From: Clostridium aceticum
Lineage (GTDB): Bacteria > Bacillota > Clostridia > Peptostreptococcales > Natronincolaceae
Direction of reading: 5' to 3'
Assembly (NCBI RefSeq): GCF_001042715.1
Contig: NZ_CP009687.1
Location: 2,471,418-2,535,417 of the forward strand
Length of the DNA: 64,000 nucleotides
Shown: positions 24,668 to 34,192 of the stretch, in pieces
Layout of the letters: each line of letters begins with the position of its first letter
How positions within the stretch are numbered: position 1 is the first letter of the stretch
Notes under the pieces: model-generated
What the model was told of the DNA's origin: nothing
The model's database searches: none
What the model saw: only the letters and a program-made list of their open reading frames with translations
Position numbers and translations under genes: made by a program

Positions 24668-25882
24668 ATGAAAACAGAAAAACTTTTTTGGCAAAATACT
24701 TACTTGAAAGAATTCACAGCAAATATTCTATCTACTGGGGTTTATGAAAAAGATCCTACAAAGTCTTTTATCGTATTAGATAAAACAGCTTTTTATCCCG
24801 AAGGAGGGGGGCAACCTTGGGACGAAGGCAAAATTGGCAATAGCAATGTCTCTTATGTATATGAAGAAGAAGAAATCATTTATCATGTAGTGGATCAAGC
24901 TCTTATAGAAAAGGAAAATATCTTCTGTTCCATTGATTGGGGAAGACGTTTTGACTTTATGCAACAACATTTGGGTCAGCATATACTTTCAAGGGTTTTT
25001 GAAGAACTGTATGACGCTAATACAGTAGGCTTTCACTTAGGTAACGACTTTGTCACTATTGACATCAATAAGCCCTCCCTTAGTTTTGAGGAAATACAAC
25101 TTGTAGAGGAAAAAGCAAATAAGGTCATCTATGATAACTTAGAAGTAGTATCTCTATTTCCAACAAAGGATGAAGTACTTCAGCTTCCTTTGAGAAAACA
25201 GCCTACTGTAGAAGATGGCATCCGTATTGTTAAAATTGATGAAATTGATTATTCTCCTTGTGCTGGGACTCATCCTAAAAATACTGGTTCTGTGGGTATC
25301 ATAAAAATTCGTAAATGGGAAAAAAATAAAAGTAATCTTCGCATAGAGTTTATATGTGGCTCAAGGGCATTAGAGGACTTTTACTGGAAAAATATCCAAA
25401 TCAACGAAGTATCTAATTTGTTGTCTGTAAAAGATATAGAAACACAAGATGCTGTTACAAGATTATATCAGGAACATAGAGAACTAAATAAGACTTTAAA
25501 AAGTTTGAAAAAAAGCTTATTAGACTATAGGGTAAAAGAGTTGCATCTTAGTGCTAGAGAAGCAGGCGGCTACTTCCTAGTAGTAAAGGAATTTGAAGGG
25601 GAAGATTTTAAAGATATTAAAACAATAGCTTCTGCCTTAAGTCTATATCCTAATACAGTTGCCTTACTAGGCACAAAAATTGATAAAGCTCAGGTGGTTT
25701 TTTCTTGTTCAAAGGAAGTCCCTATAAATATGAATCAACTATTTAAAGAAGTAATTCCCCTTATCAATGGAAAAGGTGGTGGTAATGCCACCAGTGCTCA
25801 AGGAGGAGGCGATGAAGCTTATAATCTGGAAAGCTTGCTTAAAGCCGCAGAGCAAAAAATCATTATGGAATACATAAAGTAA
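24668..25882 (+). CDS. alaX: Alanyl-tRNA editing protein (AlaX-L type)
   Basis: Trans-editing factor that hydrolyses mischarged Ser- or Gly-tRNA(Ala). I chose the ATG at 24668 (405 residues), behind GAGGTG; the ATG at 24650 overlaps that site. Domains follow AlaRS beyond the catalytic core: an N-terminal beta barrel (TAFYPEGGGQPWDEG), the zinc-binding editing site with HxxxH (QQHLGQHILSR) and CxxxH (CAGTHPKNTG), a coiled coil (about 250-285), and a C-terminal DHHA1 domain ending in the GGGNATSAQGGG glycine loop. This is the long AlaX form. The PgpA-like gene follows with a 21-bp gap. Confidence 0.93.
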   Translation: MKTEKLFWQNTYLKEFTANILSTGVYEKDPTKSFIVLDKTAFYPEGGGQPWDEGKIGNSNVSYVYEEEEIIYHVVDQALIEKENIFCSIDWGRRFDFMQQHLGQHILSRVFEELYDANTVGFHLGNDFVTIDINKPSLSFEEIQLVEEKANKVIYDNLEVVSLFPTKDEVLQLPLRKQPTVEDGIRIVKIDEIDYSPCAGTHPKNTGSVGIIKIRKWEKNKSNLRIEFICGSRALEDFYWKNIQINEVSNLLSVKDIETQDAVTRLYQEHRELNKTLKSLKKSLLDYRVKELHLSAREAGGYFLVVKEFEGEDFKDIKTIASALSLYPNTVALLGTKIDKAQVVFSCSKEVPINMNQLFKEVIPLINGKGGGNATSAQGGGDEAYNLESLLKAAEQKIIMEYIK

Positions 25883-25903
25883 TCTTTAAAGGAGCGAATC
25901 ATA

Positions 25904-26383
25904 ATGAAAAATATCGTTATCAATATGTTACAAGAACGAGGCGTTACCATTGAAGATATGGCTAATTTAGTACTAGATCTTCAGAAAGACTACCTTCCTT
26001 TAACTATGGAAGTAGCGGTTGAAAATATCCACAAAGTTTTAGGAAAAAGAGAAGTGCAAAACGCTATTCTTACTGGTATACAGATAGATAAATTAGCGGA
26101 GCGTGATTTAATTGAAGAACCTCTTTTATCCATTGTGAAACGTGATGATTCTTTATATGGTATAGATGAAATTATGGCCTTGAGTATTACTAATATTTAT
26201 GGGTCTATAGGCTTTACTAATTTCGGTTATTTAGATAAGTTAAAGCCTGGTATTATTGGAAAAATAAATGAGCATGAGGGAGGGCAAGTAAATACATTTC
26301 TAGACGATTTGGTTTCTGGTATTATTGCTGCTGCTTGTTCTAGGATAGCACATTCTATGGAGAACTCCCAAGATGAGGAATAA
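25904..26383 (+). CDS. Phosphatidylglycerophosphatase A family protein (YutG-like)
   Basis: A 159-residue protein similar to Bacillus YutG, assigned to the PgpA family, which dephosphorylates phosphatidylglycerophosphate. Recognised motifs are LGKREVQNAILTGI, RDDSLYGIDEI, YGSIGFTNFGYLDKLKPG and TFLDDLVSGIIAA. Unlike Gram-negative PgpA it has no obvious membrane helices, as is usual for the Firmicute group. AAAGGAGCG precedes the ATG. It is probably co-transcribed with alaX and ends at a strong terminator. Confidence 0.88.
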   Translation: MKNIVINMLQERGVTIEDMANLVLDLQKDYLPLTMEVAVENIHKVLGKREVQNAILTGIQIDKLAERDLIEEPLLSIVKRDDSLYGIDEIMALSITNIYGSIGFTNFGYLDKLKPGIIGKINEHEGGQVNTFLDDLVSGIIAAACSRIAHSMENSQDEE

Positions 26384-26385
26384 AA

Positions 26386-26425
26386 AAATACCCACTTTAT
26401 ATTTATTATAAAGTGGGTATTTTTT
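26386..26425. terminator. Bidirectional terminator
   Basis: AAATACCCACTTTAT pairs perfectly with ATAAAGTGGGTATTT around a 7-base loop, with A- and T-runs on both sides. It serves the convergent PgpA-like and RNA helicase genes. Confidence 0.9.
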
Positions 26426-26458
26426 ATTAAAACTTTGATAAAACTAAAAACTTATCTA

Positions 26459-28045
26459 CTATCGTTTGTTAGCAGGTTCCATATTGATTTTTCTACCTTT
26501 GATACGGTTTTTATTCATAGCCGTTAAAACTTTATTTGCATGTTTCTCAGGCACTTCAACAAAAGTAAATTTATCAAATATATCTATTACCCCTACCATA
26601 TTTCCTTCTATTCCTGATTCACCAGTGATGGCACCTAAAATATTTCCAGGAGTAGCTCCATGCTTCTTACCTATATTCAGGAACATTCTAACCATTCCTG
26701 GCTCTGCTCCTGTATCTTTAGAGGCCACATCTTCCGCTGCTTCTATGGACTCTTCTTCATTCTTATTGATCATCAATTTCAATAAAGCTGCTGCTATGTC
26801 AATAGAGCTATGATCTTCTGATAATTTTTCCACAAAGTTAGTATATTCTGCAATACCACCTTTTTCAATGGTAGCAACAATATTTTTAGCGATGGTTTCT
26901 CTTTGCTTTTCGGCAATGTCGTTTATGGTAGGTATATTTTTTCTTTTAATTTTTGTCTTTGCATAGGTTTCTAAAGCTTTTAAAGTTCTAAGCTGTCTTC
27001 CAGCAACAAAAGTATAGGCAAGTCCTGTTCTTCCTGCTCTTCCTGTTCTACCTATCCTGTGAACATAATACTCAAAATCTTCAGGAATATCATAGTTAAT
27101 AACTAACTCTACATCATCTACGTCAATACCTCTAGCTGCCACATCTGTAGCTACTAAGAAGTCAATAATACCATCTCTAAACTTTTTCATGACTCGATCT
27201 CTTTGACTTTGTTTTAGATCTCCGTGAAGTCCTTCTACAGAGTGACCTCTACTTTGTAGACTTTCCACCAATTCATCTACACCTTTTTTCGTTCTACAGA
27301 AAATCATTCCTAGTTCACTTTCTTCCATATCCAAAACCCTACATAAGGCATCAAGTTTTTCATGATTCTTTACTTCAAAATAATATTGACCAATCTTAGG
27401 AACAGTTAATTCCTTGTGTACTACTTTTATTTTTTCAGGACTTTTCAAGTACTTTTTACCTATGTTTTCTATTTCTCTAGGCATCGTAGCAGAAAACATA
27501 GCTGTCTGACGATCCTTAGGTGTTGTATCTAATATGGTTTCTATATCTTCTAAAAAGCCCATATCTAGCATTTGATCTGCCTCATCTAAAACAACACCAA
27601 TTACCTTGTCTAATTTTAGTGTCTTTCTTCGGATATGGTCGATTATTCTTCCAGGGGTACCTACAACAATTTGTACTCCTTGTTTTAATGCCTTAATTTG
27701 TCTCTCTATAGGCTGACCTCCATAGATAGCTAAAGATCTTGTCTCTGGTAAATACTTGGCAAACTTTCTAAGTTCATCAGCTACCTGCATAGACAGCTCT
27801 CTAGTAGGAGTTAGTATCAATATTTGAACGGATTTATCCTTTTGATTTACCTTTTCAATCATAGGTATGCCAAAGGCTGCAGTTTTTCCTGTTCCTGTTT
27901 GTGCTTGACCTATGATGTCTTTTCCTTCATATAGTTTGGGTAAGGCTTGGGATTGGATGGGGGTAGGTGCTTCAAAGCCCATCTCTTCAATAGCTTTTAA
28001 AATGTTTTTCTCAATGTTTAAATCTTGGAATTCAATATTCTTCAT
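26459..28045 (-). CDS. DEAD-box RNA helicase with DbpA-type RNA-binding domain
   Basis: ATP-dependent RNA helicase of 528 residues. The ATG at 28045 follows AGGAGA; a start at 28072 has no site. All core motifs are present: Q motif (EAPTPIQSQ), AQTGTGKT, PTRELSMQ, DEAD, SAT, and HRIGRTGRAGR. The C-terminal about 75 residues form the DbpA/CsdA RNA-binding domain (MVRMFLNIGKKHGATPGNIL), as in B. subtilis DbpA/DeaD. The likely role is ribosome assembly or cold-adapted RNA remodelling. Standalone gene. Confidence 0.94.
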   Translation of the reverse strand: MKNIEFQDLNIEKNILKAIEEMGFEAPTPIQSQALPKLYEGKDIIGQAQTGTGKTAAFGIPMIEKVNQKDKSVQILILTPTRELSMQVADELRKFAKYLPETRSLAIYGGQPIERQIKALKQGVQIVVGTPGRIIDHIRRKTLKLDKVIGVVLDEADQMLDMGFLEDIETILDTTPKDRQTAMFSATMPREIENIGKKYLKSPEKIKVVHKELTVPKIGQYYFEVKNHEKLDALCRVLDMEESELGMIFCRTKKGVDELVESLQSRGHSVEGLHGDLKQSQRDRVMKKFRDGIIDFLVATDVAARGIDVDDVELVINYDIPEDFEYYVHRIGRTGRAGRTGLAYTFVAGRQLRTLKALETYAKTKIKRKNIPTINDIAEKQRETIAKNIVATIEKGGIAEYTNFVEKLSEDHSSIDIAAALLKLMINKNEEESIEAAEDVASKDTGAEPGMVRMFLNIGKKHGATPGNILGAITGESGIEGNMVGVIDIFDKFTFVEVPEKHANKVLTAMNKNRIKGRKINMEPANKR

Positions 28046-28196
28046 CTTATCTCTCCTAATTTTAGTTTTCACTGCAATATTATATCTCTTTTGCCTGTTT
28101 ATGTAAATAAATAATTGTTGTTATTATCTTTTTTTTATTATTTTTTTATCAATGGTAAAACAATATACATACTTTTTTTATAATATTTATAATCAT

Positions 28197-29435
28197 TTAT
28201 TTCATTAATCCTATCAATCTTATCTTTGCATCAACTACCACTTCTACTTCTACTTGTGGAAAAATATCTCTCCAATCCTCCTGAATCTCATCCCATACCT
28301 TTGGTTCGTAACGCTGCATAGCAACATTAAAGTGAAAAATATCTGCACCATATTCCGATTGCACATAGGTAATGGTATCTTTGATTTCTCTTTTTAATTT
28401 TTCCTCTACTCTGCTTTCTACTTCGCTAATAAACTCTCTATCAAAAGCGTTTTCAAACTGAGATCTAAACTCCTCTGATAAGTTAAAGGTGGCGGCTATA
28501 TCCATATGCATCTTAATATTATTACTTTTGATTACTGGCTTTACATTGGTTTTTGCTTTGGTAATTTCTAATACCACTAATTCTGCCGCAGGGTGTGGGG
28601 ATTCTACCACTTCTATACCTCCTACCACTGCATCCCTCGCCCACTTTGTATAGTTGGTATCAAGTTCTCCTAACCATCCCACCATTTTATCTCCTTTAAA
28701 TACAGCAGCCCCAGCATACTTGGCTTCATCTCTAGTAGCAATCACCCTAGGTAAAACAAAATCTAGTTCCCCATGGATACTTTTTGATACCTCGCCTAAA
28801 TCCGTCTTATGAGGAATTCTTGAATTTTTATTGGCATTTAAAGGAAGTCTCTCTAGGTATAAACTAGAATAGTCATCAATCCTAGGTGCTATATCCAATA
28901 CTTTTTTAGCTTCTGATGGGGTAATAAACACTCTGGTTCTTCTTCGCATTTCATGGTCCCTAAAGTGCATATCCAATAGTTCTTTAATACCTTCCCTTGC
29001 CACCTCTTCGCTGATAATAATAACTTTAAGATGTTCATAGAAAGGAGGATAGCTGATCCTAGTGGAGAACTGCCTATTTACTTCAAAAAAATTATTGCCG
29101 GCTATTGTTAAGTCCCATGTTCTTTCCAGTGCCCCCGCTTCTCCACCACCACCAGCTACCTCTGGGGTAGCGATTGCTTCTGGTATCACTGGAATTTGAA
29201 TGGTATAGGCATACTTAGGACCTCCTTGATGCAGTGGCATTTTTTCTAATTCTCTTTCACTCAAATAGTCTTCTAAATCCTCTTGACCCTGTGGTAAAGG
29301 TGGATATTTATCTATAGCCATACCAAGCACATACCCTCTGTTTTCTACCTCCATATAGTCCCAACATCCCACTAAAAAAAACATAAAAAAGACAAATACT
29401 ACCCCCAAAAAACACTTGAATCTATAAATTTTCAT
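28197..29435 (-). CDS. Spore germination protein, Ger(x)C family lipoprotein
   Basis: C subunit of a GerA-type nutrient germinant receptor in the inner spore membrane. The protein has 412 residues with a signal and lipobox FLVGC, whose Cys is followed by WDYMEVENRGYVLGMAID, the hallmark of Ger(x)C proteins. An unusual Gly/Glu-rich insert (VAGGGGEAGALERTWD) lies at about 95-110. The start overlaps the B-subunit gene by 4 bp. It is the last gene of an A-B-C operon. Confidence 0.92.
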   Translation of the reverse strand: MKIYRFKCFLGVVFVFFMFFLVGCWDYMEVENRGYVLGMAIDKYPPLPQGQEDLEDYLSERELEKMPLHQGGPKYAYTIQIPVIPEAIATPEVAGGGGEAGALERTWDLTIAGNNFFEVNRQFSTRISYPPFYEHLKVIIISEEVAREGIKELLDMHFRDHEMRRRTRVFITPSEAKKVLDIAPRIDDYSSLYLERLPLNANKNSRIPHKTDLGEVSKSIHGELDFVLPRVIATRDEAKYAGAAVFKGDKMVGWLGELDTNYTKWARDAVVGGIEVVESPHPAAELVVLEITKAKTNVKPVIKSNNIKMHMDIAATFNLSEEFRSQFENAFDREFISEVESRVEEKLKREIKDTITYVQSEYGADIFHFNVAMQRYEPKVWDEIQEDWRDIFPQVEVEVVVDAKIRLIGLMK

Positions 29436-30520
29436 ACACTTTTTCCTCCCCTTTGCTTCACTAAAACACCTATAAAAATCACAGGTATAATGATAAAACT
29501 GTGTACTTGTGCCAGCTTATTGTTGATACTTAATAGGGCATGAACCTCCACAACATTATTGGGTAAAAGAGCAATGAGAAAAATAATAGGTATTTGCCCG
29601 TAAAGCATTAGCTGCTCTTTTTCACTGCGAAACATAACTTTTAAGTTTATAACAGAAGCAAAGTAATAAGCTGCTAAGGTTGTAAAGGTCATAGGAATCC
29701 ATACTGCCATAAACATTACTTCTAATCTCTCAAACATCTCTATATCCAGCTGAAGAGCCCTAGATAAAGCGATGGTTGGATGAAGGATATGTTGAATTTC
29801 TCTGCTGCCAAAAACCATAATGCTCATAATGACAATAGAAAAGTAGATGGCTGACACCAATAAAATTCCAATAGCTATCCACTTTTTTACTTTTTTTTGT
29901 TCCTTAAAACAAGGCATAATATAGCCAATAATTCCAATGCCCAGGAAAGGATGCGTCGTTTCTAAAAAACCCTGAAAAATTGGTTTTGCACCCCCATGAA
30001 ATACTGGTAATAGATTTTTATGGTCTATATTGGTTGCAGAAAAAAGCATCAAAACCGTTATGGCTATGACGATGATGGGAAGCAACAAATCAAAGACAAT
30101 ACTGATGGTTTTGATTCCTTGTTTTACACAATATACACAAGTACCCAACATGACTAAAATAATGATGTATAGGGGAGTCATATCTAACAAAAATAATTTT
30201 ACACTATCTGCAAATGCTCTTAGTGAAAGACCTATAGAAAATATTAGGTAAACAGCTATAGCTATCATAATAATTTTTCCCAAAAACCGCCCTAAAACTA
30301 CTTCAGCAATTTGAGAAATGTTTAACCTAGAATACTTTTTCCCCATCCAGTAAAAAGCAAATCCTATAACAAAAGATACCAAGGTTGCCAAAGCAATAGA
30401 GGCCCACCCATCATTTTGGGCATGCTCCACGATGTCTTTGGGCAACGTCAGTAATCTTACCCCCACCATGGTATGAACAACAAAAGATAACATATTTACA
30501 TCTTCTAGTTGATCCTTCAT
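29432..30520 (-). CDS. Spore germination protein, GerAB family permease
   Basis: B subunit of the germinant receptor, related to amino-acid/polyamine/organocation transporters; in known receptors it binds the amino-acid germinant. The protein has 362 residues with ten predicted membrane helices; the family signatures VGVRLLTLPKDIVEHA (helix 1, with the unwound pocket region) and PFLGIGIIGYIMPCF are visible. AAGGAGCAG precedes the ATG. A 91-bp gap separates it from the A subunit, and it overlaps the C-subunit gene. Confidence 0.93.
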   Translation of the reverse strand: MKDQLEDVNMLSFVVHTMVGVRLLTLPKDIVEHAQNDGWASIALATLVSFVIGFAFYWMGKKYSRLNISQIAEVVLGRFLGKIIMIAIAVYLIFSIGLSLRAFADSVKLFLLDMTPLYIIILVMLGTCVYCVKQGIKTISIVFDLLLPIIVIAITVLMLFSATNIDHKNLLPVFHGGAKPIFQGFLETTHPFLGIGIIGYIMPCFKEQKKVKKWIAIGILLVSAIYFSIVIMSIMVFGSREIQHILHPTIALSRALQLDIEMFERLEVMFMAVWIPMTFTTLAAYYFASVINLKVMFRSEKEQLMLYGQIPIIFLIALLPNNVVEVHALLSINNKLAQVHSFIIIPVIFIGVLVKQRGGKSV

Positions 30521-30611
30521 TTCACTGCTCCTTTTTGTTTTGATCTCAAGTTTTTTCTTATTGAAATGAGTTCAACTCTCCCTCTAAACATAGACTTGTG
30601 ATTTTTAAACT

Positions 30612-32156
30612 TTAATTAACTTCATTGTTTTCTCCATTAGTTTCTAATGTTGGAGGTGTTTCATTGATTAGATCTGTTGGTGCTTTTATCAAAGTATCCT
30701 TTAGTTTGTCTAATCGATAAGGAGAAAAGTCAGATAAATATCTAATGCCAAAGCTTTCAATAGAAGCTAGATGAATAAGGAGGATTAGCCAGAAGACAAC
30801 AATCCCATACAATCCCCAAATCGCTGATGCAACAATGAAATAAATCCTCAAAATTCTATTACTCAAGGAAAAAGTATAATTAGGTAATGTAAAGGAAGTG
30901 ATGGCAGTCAAAGCCACGATAATTACCACAATAGGACTTACTAATCCTGCCTGTACCACCGCCTGCCCAATTACCAAACCCCCTACAATACCTATGGTTT
31001 GCCCTACTGGCTTAGGCAATCTTACAGATGCCTCTAATAAAGCTTCTAAAGTAAACTCCATAAATAATATTTCTGCTAAAAACGGAAAAGGTAGTCCTAC
31101 CCTAGTTCCTGTTATGTACAATACCAAAGATGTTGGTAACATTCCTGGGTGGTAAGCCGTCAGTGCCATATATAGTGCTGGTAAAGTGGTAGCTATAAGA
31201 TAGCTTATATACCGCATAATACGAAGAGCTGAAGTAATAATTACCCTCTCAGAATAATCATCGAAAGCATTAAAAAACATTCCTATCGTTACAGGCACCA
31301 GTAAAACAAAGGGTGTGCCATTGGTAATAATAGCAATTCTTCCTTCTAATATACTTCCCACTACTTTATCAGGTCGTTCTGTTGCTAGCATCTGTGGAAA
31401 TATGCTCCATTTATGTTCCTCAATGATTTGTTCCACATGGGAACTTGTAATGATTTTTTCTTCGTTTATATTTTTAAGTTTTTTCCTAATTTCTTCTACT
31501 ACCTTGGGTTGTGCCATATCCTTTAAGTAAACTATCGCTATATCGGTTTCTGTCTTTTTTCCTGCCAAAAAGTACTCGACCGATAAACTGGGATTATAGA
31601 TTCTTTTTCTTATTAAAGCAATATTGTTTTTTATGTTCTCTACAAAGCTTTCTCTAGAACCTCTAAGGATTTGTTCTGTACTGGGTTCTTCTACACCTCG
31701 TTCTACCGCCCCTCGGCTTTCAATAATTAAAGCCTCTGGAATAGTATCTATCAATAGTAAGCTTTTTCCACTTAAGAGTGCTATCAATAATTCATGAAAG
31801 TTATTATTTTTGTTTATTCCTACTGCTGGCAGTACTTTCTCTATCAGCATACTTGTAGTTATAGGCACATCCTCTAAAAACCTTTTCTCCCTCATAAGCG
31901 GCTCTAAGATTTGATCGTTAAGAAGGTCTTGATTAATCATATTCTCTATATAGAGGAGAGTCATAGAAACCCCACCTATTTCCAATTCCCTGTATACAAC
32001 ATCGTCACTATCCTTTAAGAGTTCTTGAATATCTTGACGATTTTCTTCCAAGCTGGTACCTATATAAGTTTTCCTTAACTTTTTATCTTCTATCTTAGCC
32101 TGAAAAACTGTAGCATCATGATCCATTATCTTTTTAGGTTTTTTTGTTGGTTTCAT
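30612..32156 (-). CDS. Spore germination protein, GerAA family
   Basis: A subunit of the germinant receptor, 514 residues. A soluble N-terminal half (about 1-285) is followed by about five membrane helices and a short C-terminal tail. Family motifs: NPSLSVEYFLAGKKTETDIA, EGRIAIITNGTPFVLLVP and LPFPFLAEILFMEFTLEALLEA. The operon order A-B-C matches gerA loci of Bacillus and Clostridium, and it is direct evidence that the organism forms spores. A sigma-G type promoter would be expected, but I could not point to one with confidence. Confidence 0.93.
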   Translation of the reverse strand: MKPTKKPKKIMDHDATVFQAKIEDKKLRKTYIGTSLEENRQDIQELLKDSDDVVYRELEIGGVSMTLLYIENMINQDLLNDQILEPLMREKRFLEDVPITTSMLIEKVLPAVGINKNNNFHELLIALLSGKSLLLIDTIPEALIIESRGAVERGVEEPSTEQILRGSRESFVENIKNNIALIRKRIYNPSLSVEYFLAGKKTETDIAIVYLKDMAQPKVVEEIRKKLKNINEEKIITSSHVEQIIEEHKWSIFPQMLATERPDKVVGSILEGRIAIITNGTPFVLLVPVTIGMFFNAFDDYSERVIITSALRIMRYISYLIATTLPALYMALTAYHPGMLPTSLVLYITGTRVGLPFPFLAEILFMEFTLEALLEASVRLPKPVGQTIGIVGGLVIGQAVVQAGLVSPIVVIIVALTAITSFTLPNYTFSLSNRILRIYFIVASAIWGLYGIVVFWLILLIHLASIESFGIRYLSDFSPYRLDKLKDTLIKAPTDLINETPPTLETNGENNEVN

Positions 32157-32300
32157 AGTTACCCCTTCATCTTCTATTTATTCTTAGTGTATCCAAAAAA
32201 AGTAACCATCAACAAAAATTATGTATAAGTTGTAAAAGTTTTATTGCAATTTAAATATCTAGAAAATAAATTACATATACTACCATCAGGAGGTGAAAGG

Positions 32301-32504
32301 ATGCAATCTGAAAAGTTCCGTTTTAAAAGTTTAAATAATACAAAGCTTCCACCAGAAAATATCGAAACCATACTCAGTGCCTTAAATGGAGTATACACAG
32401 TAATGACAGATGTTGTGGACAATACCATCACCGTGGATTATGACGATACGCAAACCTCTTCAGCAGAAATCAGAGCAAAATTAGATGAAAATAAATTGGT
32501 TTAA
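32301..32504 (+). CDS. HMA-like ferredoxin-fold small protein lacking CxxC
   Basis: A 67-residue protein starting at ATG 32301, behind a strong AGGAGGTG site (an upstream in-frame ATG at 32244 has none). The pattern beta-alpha-beta-beta-alpha-beta (KFRFKSLNN, PENIETILSAL, VYTVMTDVVDNTITVDYD, SAEIRAKLDENK) fits the heavy-metal-associated/copper-chaperone fold, but the metal-binding Cys pair is missing. Such Cys-less variants occur near metal P-type ATPases in Clostridia; none is seen here. The role is unknown. It stands alone before a strong terminator. Confidence 0.75.
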   Translation: MQSEKFRFKSLNNTKLPPENIETILSALNGVYTVMTDVVDNTITVDYDDTQTSSAEIRAKLDENKLV

Positions 32505-32623
32505 TATCTTTCGCATCCAGATTGTCCCCTTGCTTTATGTTCAAGATGACAACAGCTAAAACAATATATAGTTTTGGCTAAAGTTTAAATTTATTGTCTT
32601 TAAGTTATCTTTAAGCAAGAAAA

Positions 32624-32664
32624 AAATCTCTATATCTATTTTATTTTCAGATATAGAGATTTTT
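32624..32664. terminator. Bidirectional terminator
   Basis: AAATCTCTATATCT and AGATATAGAGATTT form a 14-bp perfect stem with flanking A- and T-runs. It separates the HMA-like gene from the convergent P-loop ATPase gene. Confidence 0.9.
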
Positions 32665-32678
32665 ATATTAAACTATTT

Positions 32679-33761
32679 TTACTCACCAAAGGTCAGAATT
32701 TCTTCTAGCAACTTCTCCCTCAAAGCATCTATTTTTTCAAACTGTATATTAGGTACATAATAATCTTCAATATAGTCATGGTTTTTCTTGGTTCGTTGTA
32801 GGTTATAGGTAACATCATCAATTAATTGTTGAAATAGTTTTTCACTGTACTCTAGTTCTTGTTTATATTTATTGCGTTTTTCCTCTTGTATGAATTTATT
32901 TAAATTAATAATCTCATGGTCTTGGTATTTACTATTGGTAGTAAAGGCCATATCAAGTTGAGGTATAATAACAGATTCTACTTTATCTGGCACCAAAGGT
33001 TCATGGTAAACTTCTATATCGTATCCCTTTTCTGTAGCTGTTTTAGCTATGTTTTCCAATAGTGTTGATTTTCCTGTACCTGGTGCACCTTTGATGTAGT
33101 AGATATTTCTTATAACAGCAAAATAGGTTTCTGCAAAGTCTATATGCCCTTTGTGGGTATAGGCACTGCCAAATAGGTGCCTTTCATAAGCCAGGGCTTT
33201 TTGGAGTACTAAGCTGCCGAAAAACTTTTCTATTATTTTGCTTGTTGCCTCATTGATCTTTAAAAAATCCATAGCCTGATTATAAGTCCATTCAATATCA
33301 TCATGAATTAATTTTGCTGCTCCTAAAAACTTATATACTCTTTTATAGATCTTACCGTTTTCATCAATAGCGTCAATAATGCTTTCTCTATTGTTGCGGA
33401 GATTTTCTTCCTGCCAATAATCACCTAAGTGAATAGTGGTATCAACTGCACCTGGATATTTAGGGTCTAATACATGAGGTGCTGTTCCGTCTAACATAGC
33501 TATTTTTAACTTTGGCACTACTAATGCATCTATAGAATCTGGATCAGCGGAACAGTGATGAAACTCAATATCATAGCCTTTGTTTATCAAAGTATCACCT
33601 ATTTTTTTCATCATGCTGGACTTTCCAGTCCCGGGACCACCTTTTAAATAATATACTTTATTGGCTTTTTTTAAATCAATGACATACTGAAAATATGAAA
33701 AAAACCCTAGAGAGGTATTTCCTCCCGGCAACAAACTTTTAATCCTTCCCTTATTTTCCAT
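32679..33761 (-). CDS. Duplicated P-loop ATPase/nucleotide kinase-like protein
   Basis: A 360-residue cytosolic protein. The ATG at 33761 follows GGAGGGG; the frame upstream lacks a site. It contains two P-loops, KGGPGTGKSSM (about 40-50) and KGAPGTGKSTL (about 224-234), each followed by an alpha/beta segment with a similar pattern (KGYDIEFHHC...PKL and KGYDIEVYHE...PQL). This is an internal duplication typical of the family known as PRK06851. The biochemical function is unknown. It is monocistronic on the minus strand. Confidence 0.85.
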   Translation of the reverse strand: MENKGRIKSLLPGGNTSLGFFSYFQYVIDLKKANKVYYLKGGPGTGKSSMMKKIGDTLINKGYDIEFHHCSADPDSIDALVVPKLKIAMLDGTAPHVLDPKYPGAVDTTIHLGDYWQEENLRNNRESIIDAIDENGKIYKRVYKFLGAAKLIHDDIEWTYNQAMDFLKINEATSKIIEKFFGSLVLQKALAYERHLFGSAYTHKGHIDFAETYFAVIRNIYYIKGAPGTGKSTLLENIAKTATEKGYDIEVYHEPLVPDKVESVIIPQLDMAFTTNSKYQDHEIINLNKFIQEEKRNKYKQELEYSEKLFQQLIDDVTYNLQRTKKNHDYIEDYYVPNIQFEKIDALREKLLEEILTFGE

Positions 33762-34014
33762 ACTTCCCCTCCTTCTATCGTCATCTACCATATTATTATA
33801 TTATCCATTTTTAAAATTTTTGTGCTTATCTCTTTACAATAAAGTTCCAATAGCTAGTTGAATTTCTCTAAAATTATTGAAATTTACAATAAATTCATTG
33901 TATTTTCTATTATTAAAAAAGAAACACTTGCATGTTTTTATTTTATCCTTTATAATTATTACTTGTGGTTAGAAGTTGTCTAAAAATTATATTTATTGAT
34001 CAATAAAGCTATAG

Positions 34015-34070
34015 TTTGCAGAAAAAATGTAATAATTATAATAGAGGTATACTCTGGTGTATACTTTTTA
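34015..34070 (+). promoter_or_regulatory. Possible promoter and hairpin upstream of the NSS transporter
   Basis: TTTGCA (34015-34020), a 16-base spacer and TATAAT (34037-34042) resemble a sigma-A promoter. A small hairpin, GTATAC-TCTGGT-GTATAC with a following T5, lies right behind it at 34046-34070. The remaining parts of 33762-34192 are AT-rich and show nothing else. Confidence 0.35.
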
Positions 34071-34192
34071 ATATTATTGCACTATTAAAACATTTTAGTT
34101 TTTACTGAAAAGTTTTACACAAAGAAATTGTTGTAAGTATTTGCCAATGCTTGACAAATTTAATGACTAGACTACTTAATAGGAGGGATTGT

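Noticed and set aside
34015-34190. Riboswitch upstream of the NSS transporter
   Set aside because: Only a 6-bp hairpin is visible; no T-box core or other known riboswitch motif was found.
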